Below, one piece after another: positions 28,976-36,985 of a stretch of 64,000 bases of DNA (position 1 is the first letter of the stretch; each line of letters opens with the position of its first letter). A program made the position numbers and the translations under genes. The notes below the pieces were generated by a model, which saw only the letters and a list, made by a program, of their open reading frames with translations, made no database searches and was not told the origin of the DNA. Origin of the DNA: Maribacter huludaoensis (lineage in GTDB: Bacteria; Bacteroidota; Bacteroidia; Flavobacteriales; Flavobacteriaceae); contig NZ_JARKMS010000006.1 in the NCBI RefSeq assembly GCF_029350945.1, forward strand, positions 213,071-277,070. The letters run 5' to 3'.

Positions 28976-30205
28976 TTGAAGACATCAAACAAATTGAAAA
29001 TTTTTAATGACCCAATTTACGGATTTATCCGAATTCCCAATGCGCTCATTTTTGACCTCATTGCAGATCCTTACTTTCAAAGGCTTCGTAGGATCTCACA
29101 AATGGGCTTATCCTATTTAGTATATCCTGGGGCACACCATACCAGATTTCATCATGCTCTAGGCTGTATGTATTTAATGCAGAAATCTATTCAAGTGCTT
29201 CGTTTTAAAGGTGTTGAGATTACAGAAGCTGAAGAGGAAGGGCTTTTATGTGCTATTCTATTACATGATATTGGCCACGGTCCTTTTTCTCATGCCATGG
29301 AACATAGTATTGTGGAAGGAGTAAGCCATGAGTTTATTTCACTTCAATTTATGCATGAACTAAACGGCCGATTTAACGGAAGTTTAACGGAGGCCATTTC
29401 AATATTTACCGGAAATCACGAAAAAAAATTCTTAAATCAGCTGGTGTCCAGTCAGCTAGATATGGACAGGTTGGATTATTTAAAACGAGATAGCTTCTAT
29501 ACCGGTGTTGCAGAAGGAAATACCAATGCCGAGCGATTGATTACCATGCTAAATGTTGTAGAAGGTGATTTGGTCATAGAGGAGAAAGGTATTTACTCCG
29601 TTGAGAAGTTTCTAATGGCACGCCGCTTTATGTATTGGCAAGTATATCTGCATAAAACTGCCGTTGTTGCTGAAAGATTACTTATTAGTATTCTAAAGAG
29701 GGCTCGTTTTTTAATAGAAAGGGGTGATTCCTTAAATTCTAGTGAGGCGCTACATTTTTTTCTTACCAACCATATTGATATCAACAATTTCAATAATGAA
29801 ACCTTGGCAAAATTTGCAAGGCTTGATGATATAGATATTCTTGCAGCATTGAAAGAATGGCAGTATTCAGATGATTTTGTTCTGGCCTCTTTATGCGAAA
29901 TGATTATAAATCGAAAACTGCTTCATATTAAGGTTAAAAAAGAACCTACTGCGGAAAGCAAGTTTTTGATGCAATTAAATAAAGTAAAAAATCAGTATAA
30001 CCTTACAGATGAAGATGCATCTTACTTTGTGTTTAAAGGAGAGCTTAAAAATAAAGCTTACGATAGGCAACACCAGACTATCAACATTTTAAGGAAAAAC
30101 GGAAAGATAACCGATGTTGCCAAATTATCCGATCACCTTAATTTAAATGCACTTTCAAAAACGGTGACCAAATATTATATGTGTTATCCTAAAGAAGGGG
30201 TTTAA
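28976..30205 (+). CDS. HD-domain phosphohydrolase (dNTPase/SAMHD1-like)
   Basis: A 409-residue HD-domain protein. Metal motifs: HHTRFHHALGCMYLM near residue 50, LLHDIGHGPFSHAMEH near 93 (the HD pair), and LDMDRLDYLKRDSFYTGV near 160 (third acidic ligand). This layout matches the YdhJ/SAMHD1-like dNTP triphosphohydrolase group. The substrate is untested. The start is TTG at 28976: an in-frame TAA lies 8 codons upstream with no ATG between, and the conserved KIFNDPIYGFI begins at residue 8, so a later start would cut it. Confidence 0.9.
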   Translation: MKTSNKLKIFNDPIYGFIRIPNALIFDLIADPYFQRLRRISQMGLSYLVYPGAHHTRFHHALGCMYLMQKSIQVLRFKGVEITEAEEEGLLCAILLHDIGHGPFSHAMEHSIVEGVSHEFISLQFMHELNGRFNGSLTEAISIFTGNHEKKFLNQLVSSQLDMDRLDYLKRDSFYTGVAEGNTNAERLITMLNVVEGDLVIEEKGIYSVEKFLMARRFMYWQVYLHKTAVVAERLLISILKRARFLIERGDSLNSSEALHFFLTNHIDINNFNNETLAKFARLDDIDILAALKEWQYSDDFVLASLCEMIINRKLLHIKVKKEPTAESKFLMQLNKVKNQYNLTDEDASYFVFKGELKNKAYDRQHQTINILRKNGKITDVAKLSDHLNLNALSKTVTKYYMCYPKEGV

Positions 30206-30228
30206 CAATTTTTCTTACTTTTACGCTC

Positions 30229-31245
30229 ATGAAATTTACAGCAGGCCAGATTGCAGGAATCTTAGAAGGAGAGGTGCATGGAAATCCAGATATAGCCGTT
30301 CATAAACTTGCTAAAATCGAGGAAGGCGAAAAAGGTTCGCTAACTTTTTTAGCGAATCCGAAGTATACTTCTTTTATCTACAAGACCAAAGCATCGGTAA
30401 CCATAGTAAATAAGAGTTTTGTTCCGGAACAGGATCTAAATACTACACTGATTAAAGTAGAAGATGCTTACAAATCTTTTTCCAAGCTATTGGAATATTA
30501 TAATCAAGTTAAAAATAATAAAGTAGGTATTGAAGAGCCGGTCTTTAAATCAGATACCGCTACCTATGGTGCCAATGTGTATATTGGTGCTTTTGCTTAT
30601 TTGGGCAACAATGTTGCTATAGGCGATAACGTAAAAATTTATCCTAATGTTTACATAGGTGATAATGTTAAGATAGCGGATAACGTTACCATTTTTGCAG
30701 GTGCCAAGATATATTCAGAAACGATTATTGGTAATAATTGTGTAGTTAATAGTGGAGTGGTCTTGGGTGCGGACGGATTTGGTTTTGCCCCTAACGAAAA
30801 TGGAGAATTCGCTAAAGTACCACAAACCGGTAATGTAATTTTAGAAGACAATGTAGATGTTGGTGCTGGTACTACTATAGATAGGGCAACTTTGGGCTCT
30901 ACCATCTTGAGAAAAGGGGTAAAGCTAGACAACCAGATACAAATTGCACATAATGTTGAAATTGGGGAGCATACCGTAATTGCTGCTCAGACCGGTATTG
31001 CCGGTTCAACAAAGATCGGCAAACATTGTATGATCGGAGGGCAAGTGGGCATTGTAGGACATATTGTTATTGGCGATAATGTAAAAATACAGGCACAGTC
31101 GGGTATCGGTAGAAATGTGAAGGATAATGAAGTGCTACAAGGTTCTCCCGCATTAAATTATGGTGATTATAACAAATCATACGTTCATTTTAAGAATTTA
31201 CCAAAAATAATAAGTAGAATCGACACCTTAGAAAAGAAAGATTGA
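30229..31245 (+). CDS. lpxD: UDP-3-O-(3-hydroxyacyl)glucosamine N-acyltransferase
   Basis: A 338-residue LpxD, third step of lipid A synthesis. The N-terminal uridine-binding domain (MKFTAGQIAGILEGEVHGNP, LTFLANPKYTSF) precedes a left-handed beta-helix of hexapeptide repeats from ~residue 100 (IGDNVKIYPNVYIGDNVKI). VLGADGFGFAPNENGE and IDNQ-type LDNQIQIAHNVEIGEHTVIAAQTGIAGSTKIG carry the catalytic histidine region. It heads the lpxD-lpxC/fabZ-lpxA run. Its TGA lies 2 bases before the lpxC ATG. A shorter paralogue lies four genes on. Confidence 0.94.
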   Translation: MKFTAGQIAGILEGEVHGNPDIAVHKLAKIEEGEKGSLTFLANPKYTSFIYKTKASVTIVNKSFVPEQDLNTTLIKVEDAYKSFSKLLEYYNQVKNNKVGIEEPVFKSDTATYGANVYIGAFAYLGNNVAIGDNVKIYPNVYIGDNVKIADNVTIFAGAKIYSETIIGNNCVVNSGVVLGADGFGFAPNENGEFAKVPQTGNVILEDNVDVGAGTTIDRATLGSTILRKGVKLDNQIQIAHNVEIGEHTVIAAQTGIAGSTKIGKHCMIGGQVGIVGHIVIGDNVKIQAQSGIGRNVKDNEVLQGSPALNYGDYNKSYVHFKNLPKIISRIDTLEKKD

Positions 31246-31247
31246 CG

Positions 31248-32648
31248 ATGAGCACAACAACTATTAAACAAAGAACAATAGGTAAAGAAGTAACGCTTAC
31301 AGGGGTAGGTTTACATACTGGAAGTGACGTTACGATAAAATTCGTTCCGGCAGATAAAAACCATGGCTATGCCTTTAAAAGAGTTGATCTTGAGGGTACA
31401 CCGGTGATTCCTGCCGATGCCGCTTTGGTAAACAATACCCAGAGAGGAACAAATCTGGAAAAAAACGGCGTAAAAATTCAAACCTCAGAGCATGTTTTGG
31501 CCGCTTTGGTAGGATTGGAAATAGATAATGTTTTAATTGAGTTAAATGCCGCGGAGCCACCTATTATGGATGGTTCTTCCAAGTTTTTTGTAGAAGCTTT
31601 GGAAGAAGCCGGTATTGTTGAACAAGACGCTTACAGAGAAGAGTATGTGGTTAAAGAAGTCATTTCCTATAGAGATGAAAAAACTGGAAGTGAAATAACC
31701 ATAATACCATCTGACACCTACCAAGTTACCACAATGGTAGATTTTGGTACCAAAGTATTGGGTACCCAAAACGCTACCCTTGAAAAACTCTCAGATTTTA
31801 AGTCGGAAATTGCGGATGCCCGTACCTTTAGTTTTTTACATGAGTTAGAGGCTTTATTGGAAAACGGACTTATAAAAGGTGGTGATCTTAACAATGCCAT
31901 TGTTTATGTGGATAAGGAGATTTCCGATGAAACCATGAAAAAGCTAGAGAAGGCCTTCAATAAAAAGAAGCTTTCTGTTAAGGCAAACGGTATTCTTGAT
32001 AATTTAACCTTACATCAACCAAACGAAGCTGCACGTCATAAATTATTAGATGTAATTGGTGATTTAGCTTTGGCCGGTACAAGAATTAGGGGTAAAGTAA
32101 TAGCGAACAAACCGGGTCATTATGTAAATACCCAGTTTGCTAAGAAAATTGCGCAAATCATTAAATTGGAAAAGCGTAACAACGTACCTAAGTATGACCT
32201 AAGTTTGCCGCCATTGATGGATATCCATAAAATTATGGATATGTTGCCGCACAGACCTCCTTTTTTATTGATAGATAGAATTTTGGAGCTTTCAGATTCA
32301 CATGTGGTAGGTATGAAGAATGTTACCATGAACGAGCCGTTTTTTGTTGGTCACTTTCCTGGTGCTCCGGTAATGCCAGGGGTTTTGCAAGTAGAGGCAA
32401 TGGCACAAACAGGTGGTATTCTAGTATTGAGTACCGTTCCGGACCCAGAAAATTATTTAACACTTTTCATGAAAATTGATAAGGTGAAATTTAAAAGGCA
32501 AGTATTACCTGGAGATACTTTAATTTTCCATTGTAGCTTAATTACTCCTATTAGAAGGGGAATCTGTCATATGCAAGCTTATGCCTATGCCAATGATAAA
32601 TTGGTAAGTGAAGCTGAAATGATGGCTCAAATTGTAAAAAGAACATAG
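31248..32648 (+). CDS. lpxC-fabZ: LpxC-FabZ fusion: UDP-3-O-acyl-GlcNAc deacetylase / 3-hydroxyacyl-ACP dehydratase
   Basis: A 466-residue fusion. Residues ~1-300 are LpxC: KEVTLTGVGLHTG, TSEHVLAALVGLEIDN with the zinc histidine, LNNAIVYVD, NEAARHKLLDVIGDLALAG with H and D ligands, NKPGHYVNT. Residues ~320-466 are FabZ: MDMLPHRPPFLLIDRI with the catalytic His, HFPGAPVMPGVLQVEAMAQTGG with the catalytic Glu. LpxC commits to lipid A; FabZ dehydrates hydroxyacyl-ACP for fatty acids. Both draw on the same hydroxyacyl-ACP pool, so fusion fixes their ratio. The fusion is known in Bacteroidota. ATG 31248 is preferred over the TTG at 31242. Confidence 0.96.
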   Translation: MSTTTIKQRTIGKEVTLTGVGLHTGSDVTIKFVPADKNHGYAFKRVDLEGTPVIPADAALVNNTQRGTNLEKNGVKIQTSEHVLAALVGLEIDNVLIELNAAEPPIMDGSSKFFVEALEEAGIVEQDAYREEYVVKEVISYRDEKTGSEITIIPSDTYQVTTMVDFGTKVLGTQNATLEKLSDFKSEIADARTFSFLHELEALLENGLIKGGDLNNAIVYVDKEISDETMKKLEKAFNKKKLSVKANGILDNLTLHQPNEAARHKLLDVIGDLALAGTRIRGKVIANKPGHYVNTQFAKKIAQIIKLEKRNNVPKYDLSLPPLMDIHKIMDMLPHRPPFLLIDRILELSDSHVVGMKNVTMNEPFFVGHFPGAPVMPGVLQVEAMAQTGGILVLSTVPDPENYLTLFMKIDKVKFKRQVLPGDTLIFHCSLITPIRRGICHMQAYAYANDKLVSEAEMMAQIVKRT

Positions 32649-32649
32649 A

Positions 32650-33435
32650 ATGAATCAACCTTTAGCCTATATACATCCGGGAGCTAAGATTGCCAAAAAT
32701 GTGGTAGTAGAACCTTTTACAACTATTCATAACAATGTTGTAATTGGTGATGGCACTTGGATCGGGTCTAATGTGACGATAATGGAAGGCGCTCGCATTG
32801 GTAAGAATTGTAATATTTTTCCTGGTGCGGTTATATCTGCATCTCCACAAGATTTAAAGTATGACGGTGAGGATACCACCGTGGTAATAGGTGATAATAC
32901 TACCATTAGAGAATGTGCCACTATTCATAAAGGCACTTCTGATCGTATGAAAACCGTTATCGGTAAAAATTGTTTGATTATGGCGTATTGCCATGTTGCT
33001 CATGATTGTTTGGTGGGCGACAACTGTATTTTTTCAAATAATTCAACTTTAGCAGGTCATGTTACCATTGGCGACAATGTTATTCTTGCAGGTTTGGTCG
33101 CGGTACATCAATTTGTATCTGTTGGTCAACACGCTTTTGTAACAGGTGGGTCTTTGGTGAGAAAAGATGTTCCGCCATACGTTAAGGCAGCAAGAGAGCC
33201 CTTATCGTATGTGGGTATCAATTCTGTTGGATTAAGACGTAGAGGATTTATTTCTGATAAGATCAGGGAAATTCAGAATATTTACCGAATCCTTTATCAG
33301 AAAAACTATAATAATACCCAAGCAGTTCAGATTATAGAAGCAGAGATGGAAGCAACACCTGAACGTGATGAAATATTACAGTTTATTCGCGACTCTCAGC
33401 GTGGTATCATGAAAGGATATTTCAGCAATAATTAA
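32650..33435 (+). CDS. lpxA: UDP-N-acetylglucosamine acyltransferase
   Basis: A 261-residue LpxA, first step of lipid A synthesis. Hexapeptide beta-helix from AYIHPGAKIAKNVVVEPFTTIHNNVVIGDGTWIG. CHVAHDCLVGDNCIFSNNSTLAGHV includes the catalytic histidine; AVHQFVSVGQHAFVTGGSLVRKDVPPYVKAAREP is the substrate region. C-terminal helices follow (RRRGFISDKIREIQNIYRILY). It starts 1 base after the lpxC-fabZ stop, so it is translationally close-coupled. Full length. Confidence 0.97.
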   Translation: MNQPLAYIHPGAKIAKNVVVEPFTTIHNNVVIGDGTWIGSNVTIMEGARIGKNCNIFPGAVISASPQDLKYDGEDTTVVIGDNTTIRECATIHKGTSDRMKTVIGKNCLIMAYCHVAHDCLVGDNCIFSNNSTLAGHVTIGDNVILAGLVAVHQFVSVGQHAFVTGGSLVRKDVPPYVKAAREPLSYVGINSVGLRRRGFISDKIREIQNIYRILYQKNYNNTQAVQIIEAEMEATPERDEILQFIRDSQRGIMKGYFSNN

Positions 33436-33480
33436 ACAATTTCTTTAAACTTAAGTTAACTACATTAATATAAATTTAGA

Positions 33481-34047
33481 ATGGCATCTACATCAGATAT
33501 ACGAAAAGGACTATGCATAAGATATAACAACGATATCTATAAAATAATTGAATTTCTACACGTAAAACCAGGTAAAGGACCTGCTTTTGTGCGTACTAAA
33601 TTAAAAAGTGTTTCTACAGGTAAGGTATTGGACAATACATTTTCTGCAGGGCATAAAATAGAAGATGTTCGTGTAGAAACACGTTCTTATCAGTACCTGT
33701 ATCCAGAAGGTGAAACATATCACTTTATGAATACGGATGATTACAATCAAATTACACTTCAAGAAAGTTCTTTAGATGCTCCGGGTCTATTAAAAGAAGG
33801 AGAAATTGTAAAAATCATGTTCAATACAGAAGATAGCATGCCTTTATCCGTTGATATGCCGGCAAGTGTTATTTTAGAAGTTACGTATACTGAACCTGGT
33901 GTTAAAGGTAATACGGCTACCAATGCTACAAAACCTGCAAAAGTTGAAACGGGTGCAGAAGTAAATGTTCCGTTATTTATCAATGAAGGTGACAAGGTAA
34001 AGATAGATACTGCTACAGGTTCTTACATGGAGCGTGTAAAGGAATAA
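33481..34047 (+). CDS. efp: Elongation factor P
   Basis: A 188-residue EF-P, which relieves ribosome stalling at polyproline. KOW-like N-domain with the loop HVKPGKGPAFVRTKLK carrying the tip lysine, OB domains with TYTEPGVKGNTATNATKPAKVETGAEVNVPLFI and the C-terminal GDKVKIDTATGSYMERVKE. No modification enzyme (EpmA/B, EarP, YmfI) gene is nearby. It sits within the lipid A gene run, 45 bp after lpxA. Confidence 0.96.
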   Translation: MASTSDIRKGLCIRYNNDIYKIIEFLHVKPGKGPAFVRTKLKSVSTGKVLDNTFSAGHKIEDVRVETRSYQYLYPEGETYHFMNTDDYNQITLQESSLDAPGLLKEGEIVKIMFNTEDSMPLSVDMPASVILEVTYTEPGVKGNTATNATKPAKVETGAEVNVPLFINEGDKVKIDTATGSYMERVKE

Positions 34048-34088
34048 TTGCCATTGGTGAATTCTTTATTTAGAGCTAAAAAAGTCAT

Positions 34089-35024
34089 TTGAAATTTCCT
34101 ACTACTTTTTCGTTAAAACAGATCGCAGAGATAATCTCTAGCGAGTATGTTGGGCATGATGATTTTCCTGTGTTGGGCATGAACGAGATTCATGTTGTGG
34201 AACCAGGGGATATCGTGTTTGTAGATCATCCAAAGTATTATGATAAAGCATTGGAGTCCAAGGCTACCATAATATTGATCAATAAGCAAGTAGATTGTCC
34301 TGAAGGAAAAGCATTATTGATTTCAGATGACCCGTTTAGGGATTTCAATAAGCTTACCACGTTCTTTCAGCCATTTGTACCAAGCAGTCTATCGATTGCC
34401 GTAACTGCAAAAATTGGAAAGGATACTGTTATACAGCCCAATACTTTTATTGGTAACAATGTTGTAATAGGGGAGAATTGCATAATTCACTCAAACGTTA
34501 CAATTTATGATAATTGCTTAATAGGTAATAATGTTATCATTCATGCAGGAAGTGTTTTAGGTGCAGATGCTTTTTATTATAAAAAACGCCCAGAAGGATT
34601 TGATAAATTAATATCAGGAGGTAGGGTAGTGTTGAAAGATAATGTAGATATTGGAGCACTTTGTACTATAGATAGAGGCGTTACTGGCGATACTACTATA
34701 GGCTATGGTACTAAATTGGATAATCAAGTGCATGTGGGGCATGATACTATTATTGGGCGGAAATGCTTGATTGCCTCTCAAACCGGTATTGCCGGATGTG
34801 TAATTATTGAAGATGAAGTAACATTATGGGGTCAAGTTGGTACAAATAGCGGAATAACTATTGGTGCCAAAGCAGTAATAATGGGACAAACAGGAGTAAC
34901 AAAATCTGTAAAAGGAGGTAAGAGTTATTTTGGTACACCTATAGAAGAATCTCGTGAAAAGCTGAAGCAATTGGCACATATCAAGAAAATTCCAGAAATA
35001 ATTAAAAAAATGGATAAGAAATAA
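34089..35024 (+). CDS. LpxD-like acyltransferase paralogue
   Basis: A 311-residue hexapeptide-repeat protein with the LpxD layout: an N-terminal uridine-binding-like domain (FSLKQIAEIISSEYVGHDDFP, IVFVDHPKYYDKALESKA) and a beta-helix (IGNNVVIGENCIIHSNVTIYDN; VLGADAFYYKKRPEGFDKL; DNQVHVGHDTIIGRKCLIASQTGIAG) that keeps the histidine region. It is 27 residues shorter than lpxD at 30229. It starts at TTG 34089: an in-frame TAA lies at 34077-34079, so no ATG is possible upstream. Flavobacteria often carry this second copy between efp and sucD. It may use another acyl chain or sugar nucleotide; that is inference. Confidence 0.85.
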   Translation: MKFPTTFSLKQIAEIISSEYVGHDDFPVLGMNEIHVVEPGDIVFVDHPKYYDKALESKATIILINKQVDCPEGKALLISDDPFRDFNKLTTFFQPFVPSSLSIAVTAKIGKDTVIQPNTFIGNNVVIGENCIIHSNVTIYDNCLIGNNVIIHAGSVLGADAFYYKKRPEGFDKLISGGRVVLKDNVDIGALCTIDRGVTGDTTIGYGTKLDNQVHVGHDTIIGRKCLIASQTGIAGCVIIEDEVTLWGQVGTNSGITIGAKAVIMGQTGVTKSVKGGKSYFGTPIEESREKLKQLAHIKKIPEIIKKMDKK

Positions 35025-35094
35025 GGTTATTAATGCTATAAAATTCATTAACAACTTTTATTTTTGTCTAACAAAAAAATAAAACTACAGTAGT

Positions 35095-35967
35095 ATGAGC
35101 GTATTAGTAAATAAGGATTCAAAAATAATCGTACAAGGTTTCACCGGTAGTGAAGGTACTTTCCATGCTGGTCAAATGATTGAGTATGGTACTAATATCG
35201 TGGGTGGTGTTACTCCGGGAAAAGGAGGACAAGAGCATTTAGGTAAACCGGTATTTAATACGGTTGCTGAATCTGTTGAAAAAGTAGGTGCGGATACTAC
35301 TATTATATTTGTTCCGCCTGCATTTGCCGCAGATGCAATTATGGAAGCTGCCGAAGCTGGTATTAAAGTTATTATTACAATTACAGAAGGTATTCCTGTT
35401 GCCGATATGGTAAAGGTAGCCAACTATATTAAAAATAAAGATTGTCGTTTAATAGGACCTAACTGCCCAGGTGTGATTACACCAGGTGAGGCAAAAGTTG
35501 GTATTATGCCAGGTTTTGTATTTAAGGAAGGTAATGTAGGTATCGTTTCCAAATCAGGAACTTTAACTTACGAAGCCGCTGACCAGGTGGTTCGCCAAGG
35601 TTTAGGAATTACTACTGCTATTGGTATTGGTGGTGATCCAATTATTGGAACTACAACTAAAGAAGCGGTTGAGTTATTGATCAATGATCCTGCTACTGAG
35701 TGTGTGGTAATGATCGGTGAGATCGGCGGACAATTAGAGGCTGATGCTGCACAGTGGTATAAAGCTAGTGGAAGTAAAAAACCAGTTGTTGGATTTATTG
35801 CTGGTGAAACTGCTCCGGCCGGTAGAACAATGGGTCATGCTGGTGCTATTGTTGGTGGTAGCGATGATACTGCCCAGGCCAAGAAAAGAATTATGAGAGA
35901 ATGTGGAATTCACGTTGTAGATTCTCCAGCTGAAATTGGCTTAAAGGTTAAAGAAGTAATGGGATAA
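35095..35967 (+). CDS. sucD: Succinyl-CoA synthetase alpha subunit
   Basis: A 290-residue alpha subunit. CoA-binding start [68 protein letters not shown], and the phosphohistidine loop [18 protein letters not shown] near residue 247. It catalyses substrate-level phosphorylation in the TCA cycle. The beta subunit sucC is not adjacent, as is usual in Bacteroidota. A terminator follows. Confidence 0.97.
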   Translation: MSVLVNKDSKIIVQGFTGSEGTFHAGQMIEYGTNIVGGVTPGKGGQEHLGKPVFNTVAESVEKVGADTTIIFVPPAFAADAIMEAAEAGIKVIITITEGIPVADMVKVANYIKNKDCRLIGPNCPGVITPGEAKVGIMPGFVFKEGNVGIVSKSGTLTYEAADQVVRQGLGITTAIGIGGDPIIGTTTKEAVELLINDPATECVVMIGEIGGQLEADAAQWYKASGSKKPVVGFIAGETAPAGRTMGHAGAIVGGSDDTAQAKKRIMRECGIHVVDSPAEIGLKVKEVMG

Positions 35968-35986
35968 GAATCCCTCTTTATAGTAT

Positions 35987-36016
35987 AAAATCCCGTTTAT
36001 AGCGGGATTTTTTTTA
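35987..36016 (+). terminator. Intrinsic terminator after sucD
   Basis: AAAATCCCG at 35987-35995 pairs with CGGGATTTT at 36003-36011 (9 bp, 7-base loop), followed by a T-run to 36016. Confidence 0.9.
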
Positions 36017-36073
36017 GCCTATAAATGAAACAAAAGGTATATTTGATAAACATCGGTTTAAAACAACGGACTT

Positions 36074-36823
36074 ATGAAATTATTAGAAGATAAAAACGTA
36101 ATTATAACAGGGGCAAGCAGAGGAATTGGTATGGGAATAGCCCAAGTTTTTGCGGATCATGGAGCAAATGTTGCATTTACATATAGTTCTAGTGAGGCAC
36201 CTGCATTAGCGTTAGAAAAAGAATTAACAGAGAAAGGCGTTAAGGCAAAAGCATATAAAAGTAATGCTGCAAGTTTTCAAGAAGCGGAAGAGCTGGTTGC
36301 CAAAGTACTGGAAGATTTTGATGGAAGAATTGATGTACTAATCAATAACGCTGGTATTACTAAAGATAATCTTTTGATGCGTATGTCAGAAGCGGATTTT
36401 GATGCGGTGATAGATATCAACTTGAAATCTGTTTTTAATATGACCAAGGCCGTACAAAGAACTTTGTTAAAACAACGTAAAGGTTCTATCATTAATATGA
36501 GCAGTGTGGTTGGTGTAAAAGGGAATGCTGGTCAAACCAATTACGCCGCGTCAAAAGCAGGTATGATCGGTTTTACTAAATCCGTAGCATTGGAATTAGG
36601 CTCTAGAAATATTAGATGTAACGCTATTGCACCAGGATTCATTGAAACTGAAATGACCGAAAAATTGGATGAAAAAACGGTTCAGGGATGGAGAGACGGT
36701 ATTCCGTTGAAGCGTGGTGGAACTACGGAGGATATTGCCAATGCTTGTTTATATTTTGCTTCAGATTTATCTAGTTATGTAACTGGGCAAGTATTGAATG
36801 TTGATGGGGGTATGCTAACCTAA
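36074..36823 (+). CDS. fabG: 3-oxoacyl-ACP reductase
   Basis: A 249-residue short-chain dehydrogenase. NADP loop TGASRGIGMG near residue 13, NNAGITKDNLLMRMSEADFDAVIDINLKSVFNM (a FabG-typical stretch), catalytic serine in INMSSVVGVKGNAGQTNYAASKAGM with YxxxK, and the end LSSYVTGQVLNVDGGML. It reduces 3-oxoacyl-ACP in fatty acid elongation. It lies behind the sucD terminator with its own short leader; the partner FabZ is fused to LpxC upstream. Confidence 0.95.
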   Translation: MKLLEDKNVIITGASRGIGMGIAQVFADHGANVAFTYSSSEAPALALEKELTEKGVKAKAYKSNAASFQEAEELVAKVLEDFDGRIDVLINNAGITKDNLLMRMSEADFDAVIDINLKSVFNMTKAVQRTLLKQRKGSIINMSSVVGVKGNAGQTNYAASKAGMIGFTKSVALELGSRNIRCNAIAPGFIETEMTEKLDEKTVQGWRDGIPLKRGGTTEDIANACLYFASDLSSYVTGQVLNVDGGMLT

Positions 36824-36890
36824 AATATTATTTTTACCCTTTAGAGCAGCAAATTAAAGTGTTTTATTGGCTGCGCCAAAAGGTATAATA

Positions 36891-36955
36891 CCCCGAGGCT
36901 TGTCTCGAATTTAAAAGTTTGTTTCCTTTGAATGCCTCATGGGCTTACCCTGAGG
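36891..36955. repeat. REP-like palindromes between fabG and the next gene
   Basis: Two hairpin-forming stretches in a 162-bp gap: CCCCGAGGCTTGTCTCG (36891-36907; CGAG/CTCG stem) and CCTCATGGG-CTTA-CCCTGAGG (36935-36955; eight pairs with one bulge). They look like degenerate REP-type elements. Without genome-wide comparison copy number is unknown. Confidence 0.4.
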
Positions 36956-36985
36956 TGTTTTACTAAGTTCAATTTGATAATATAC

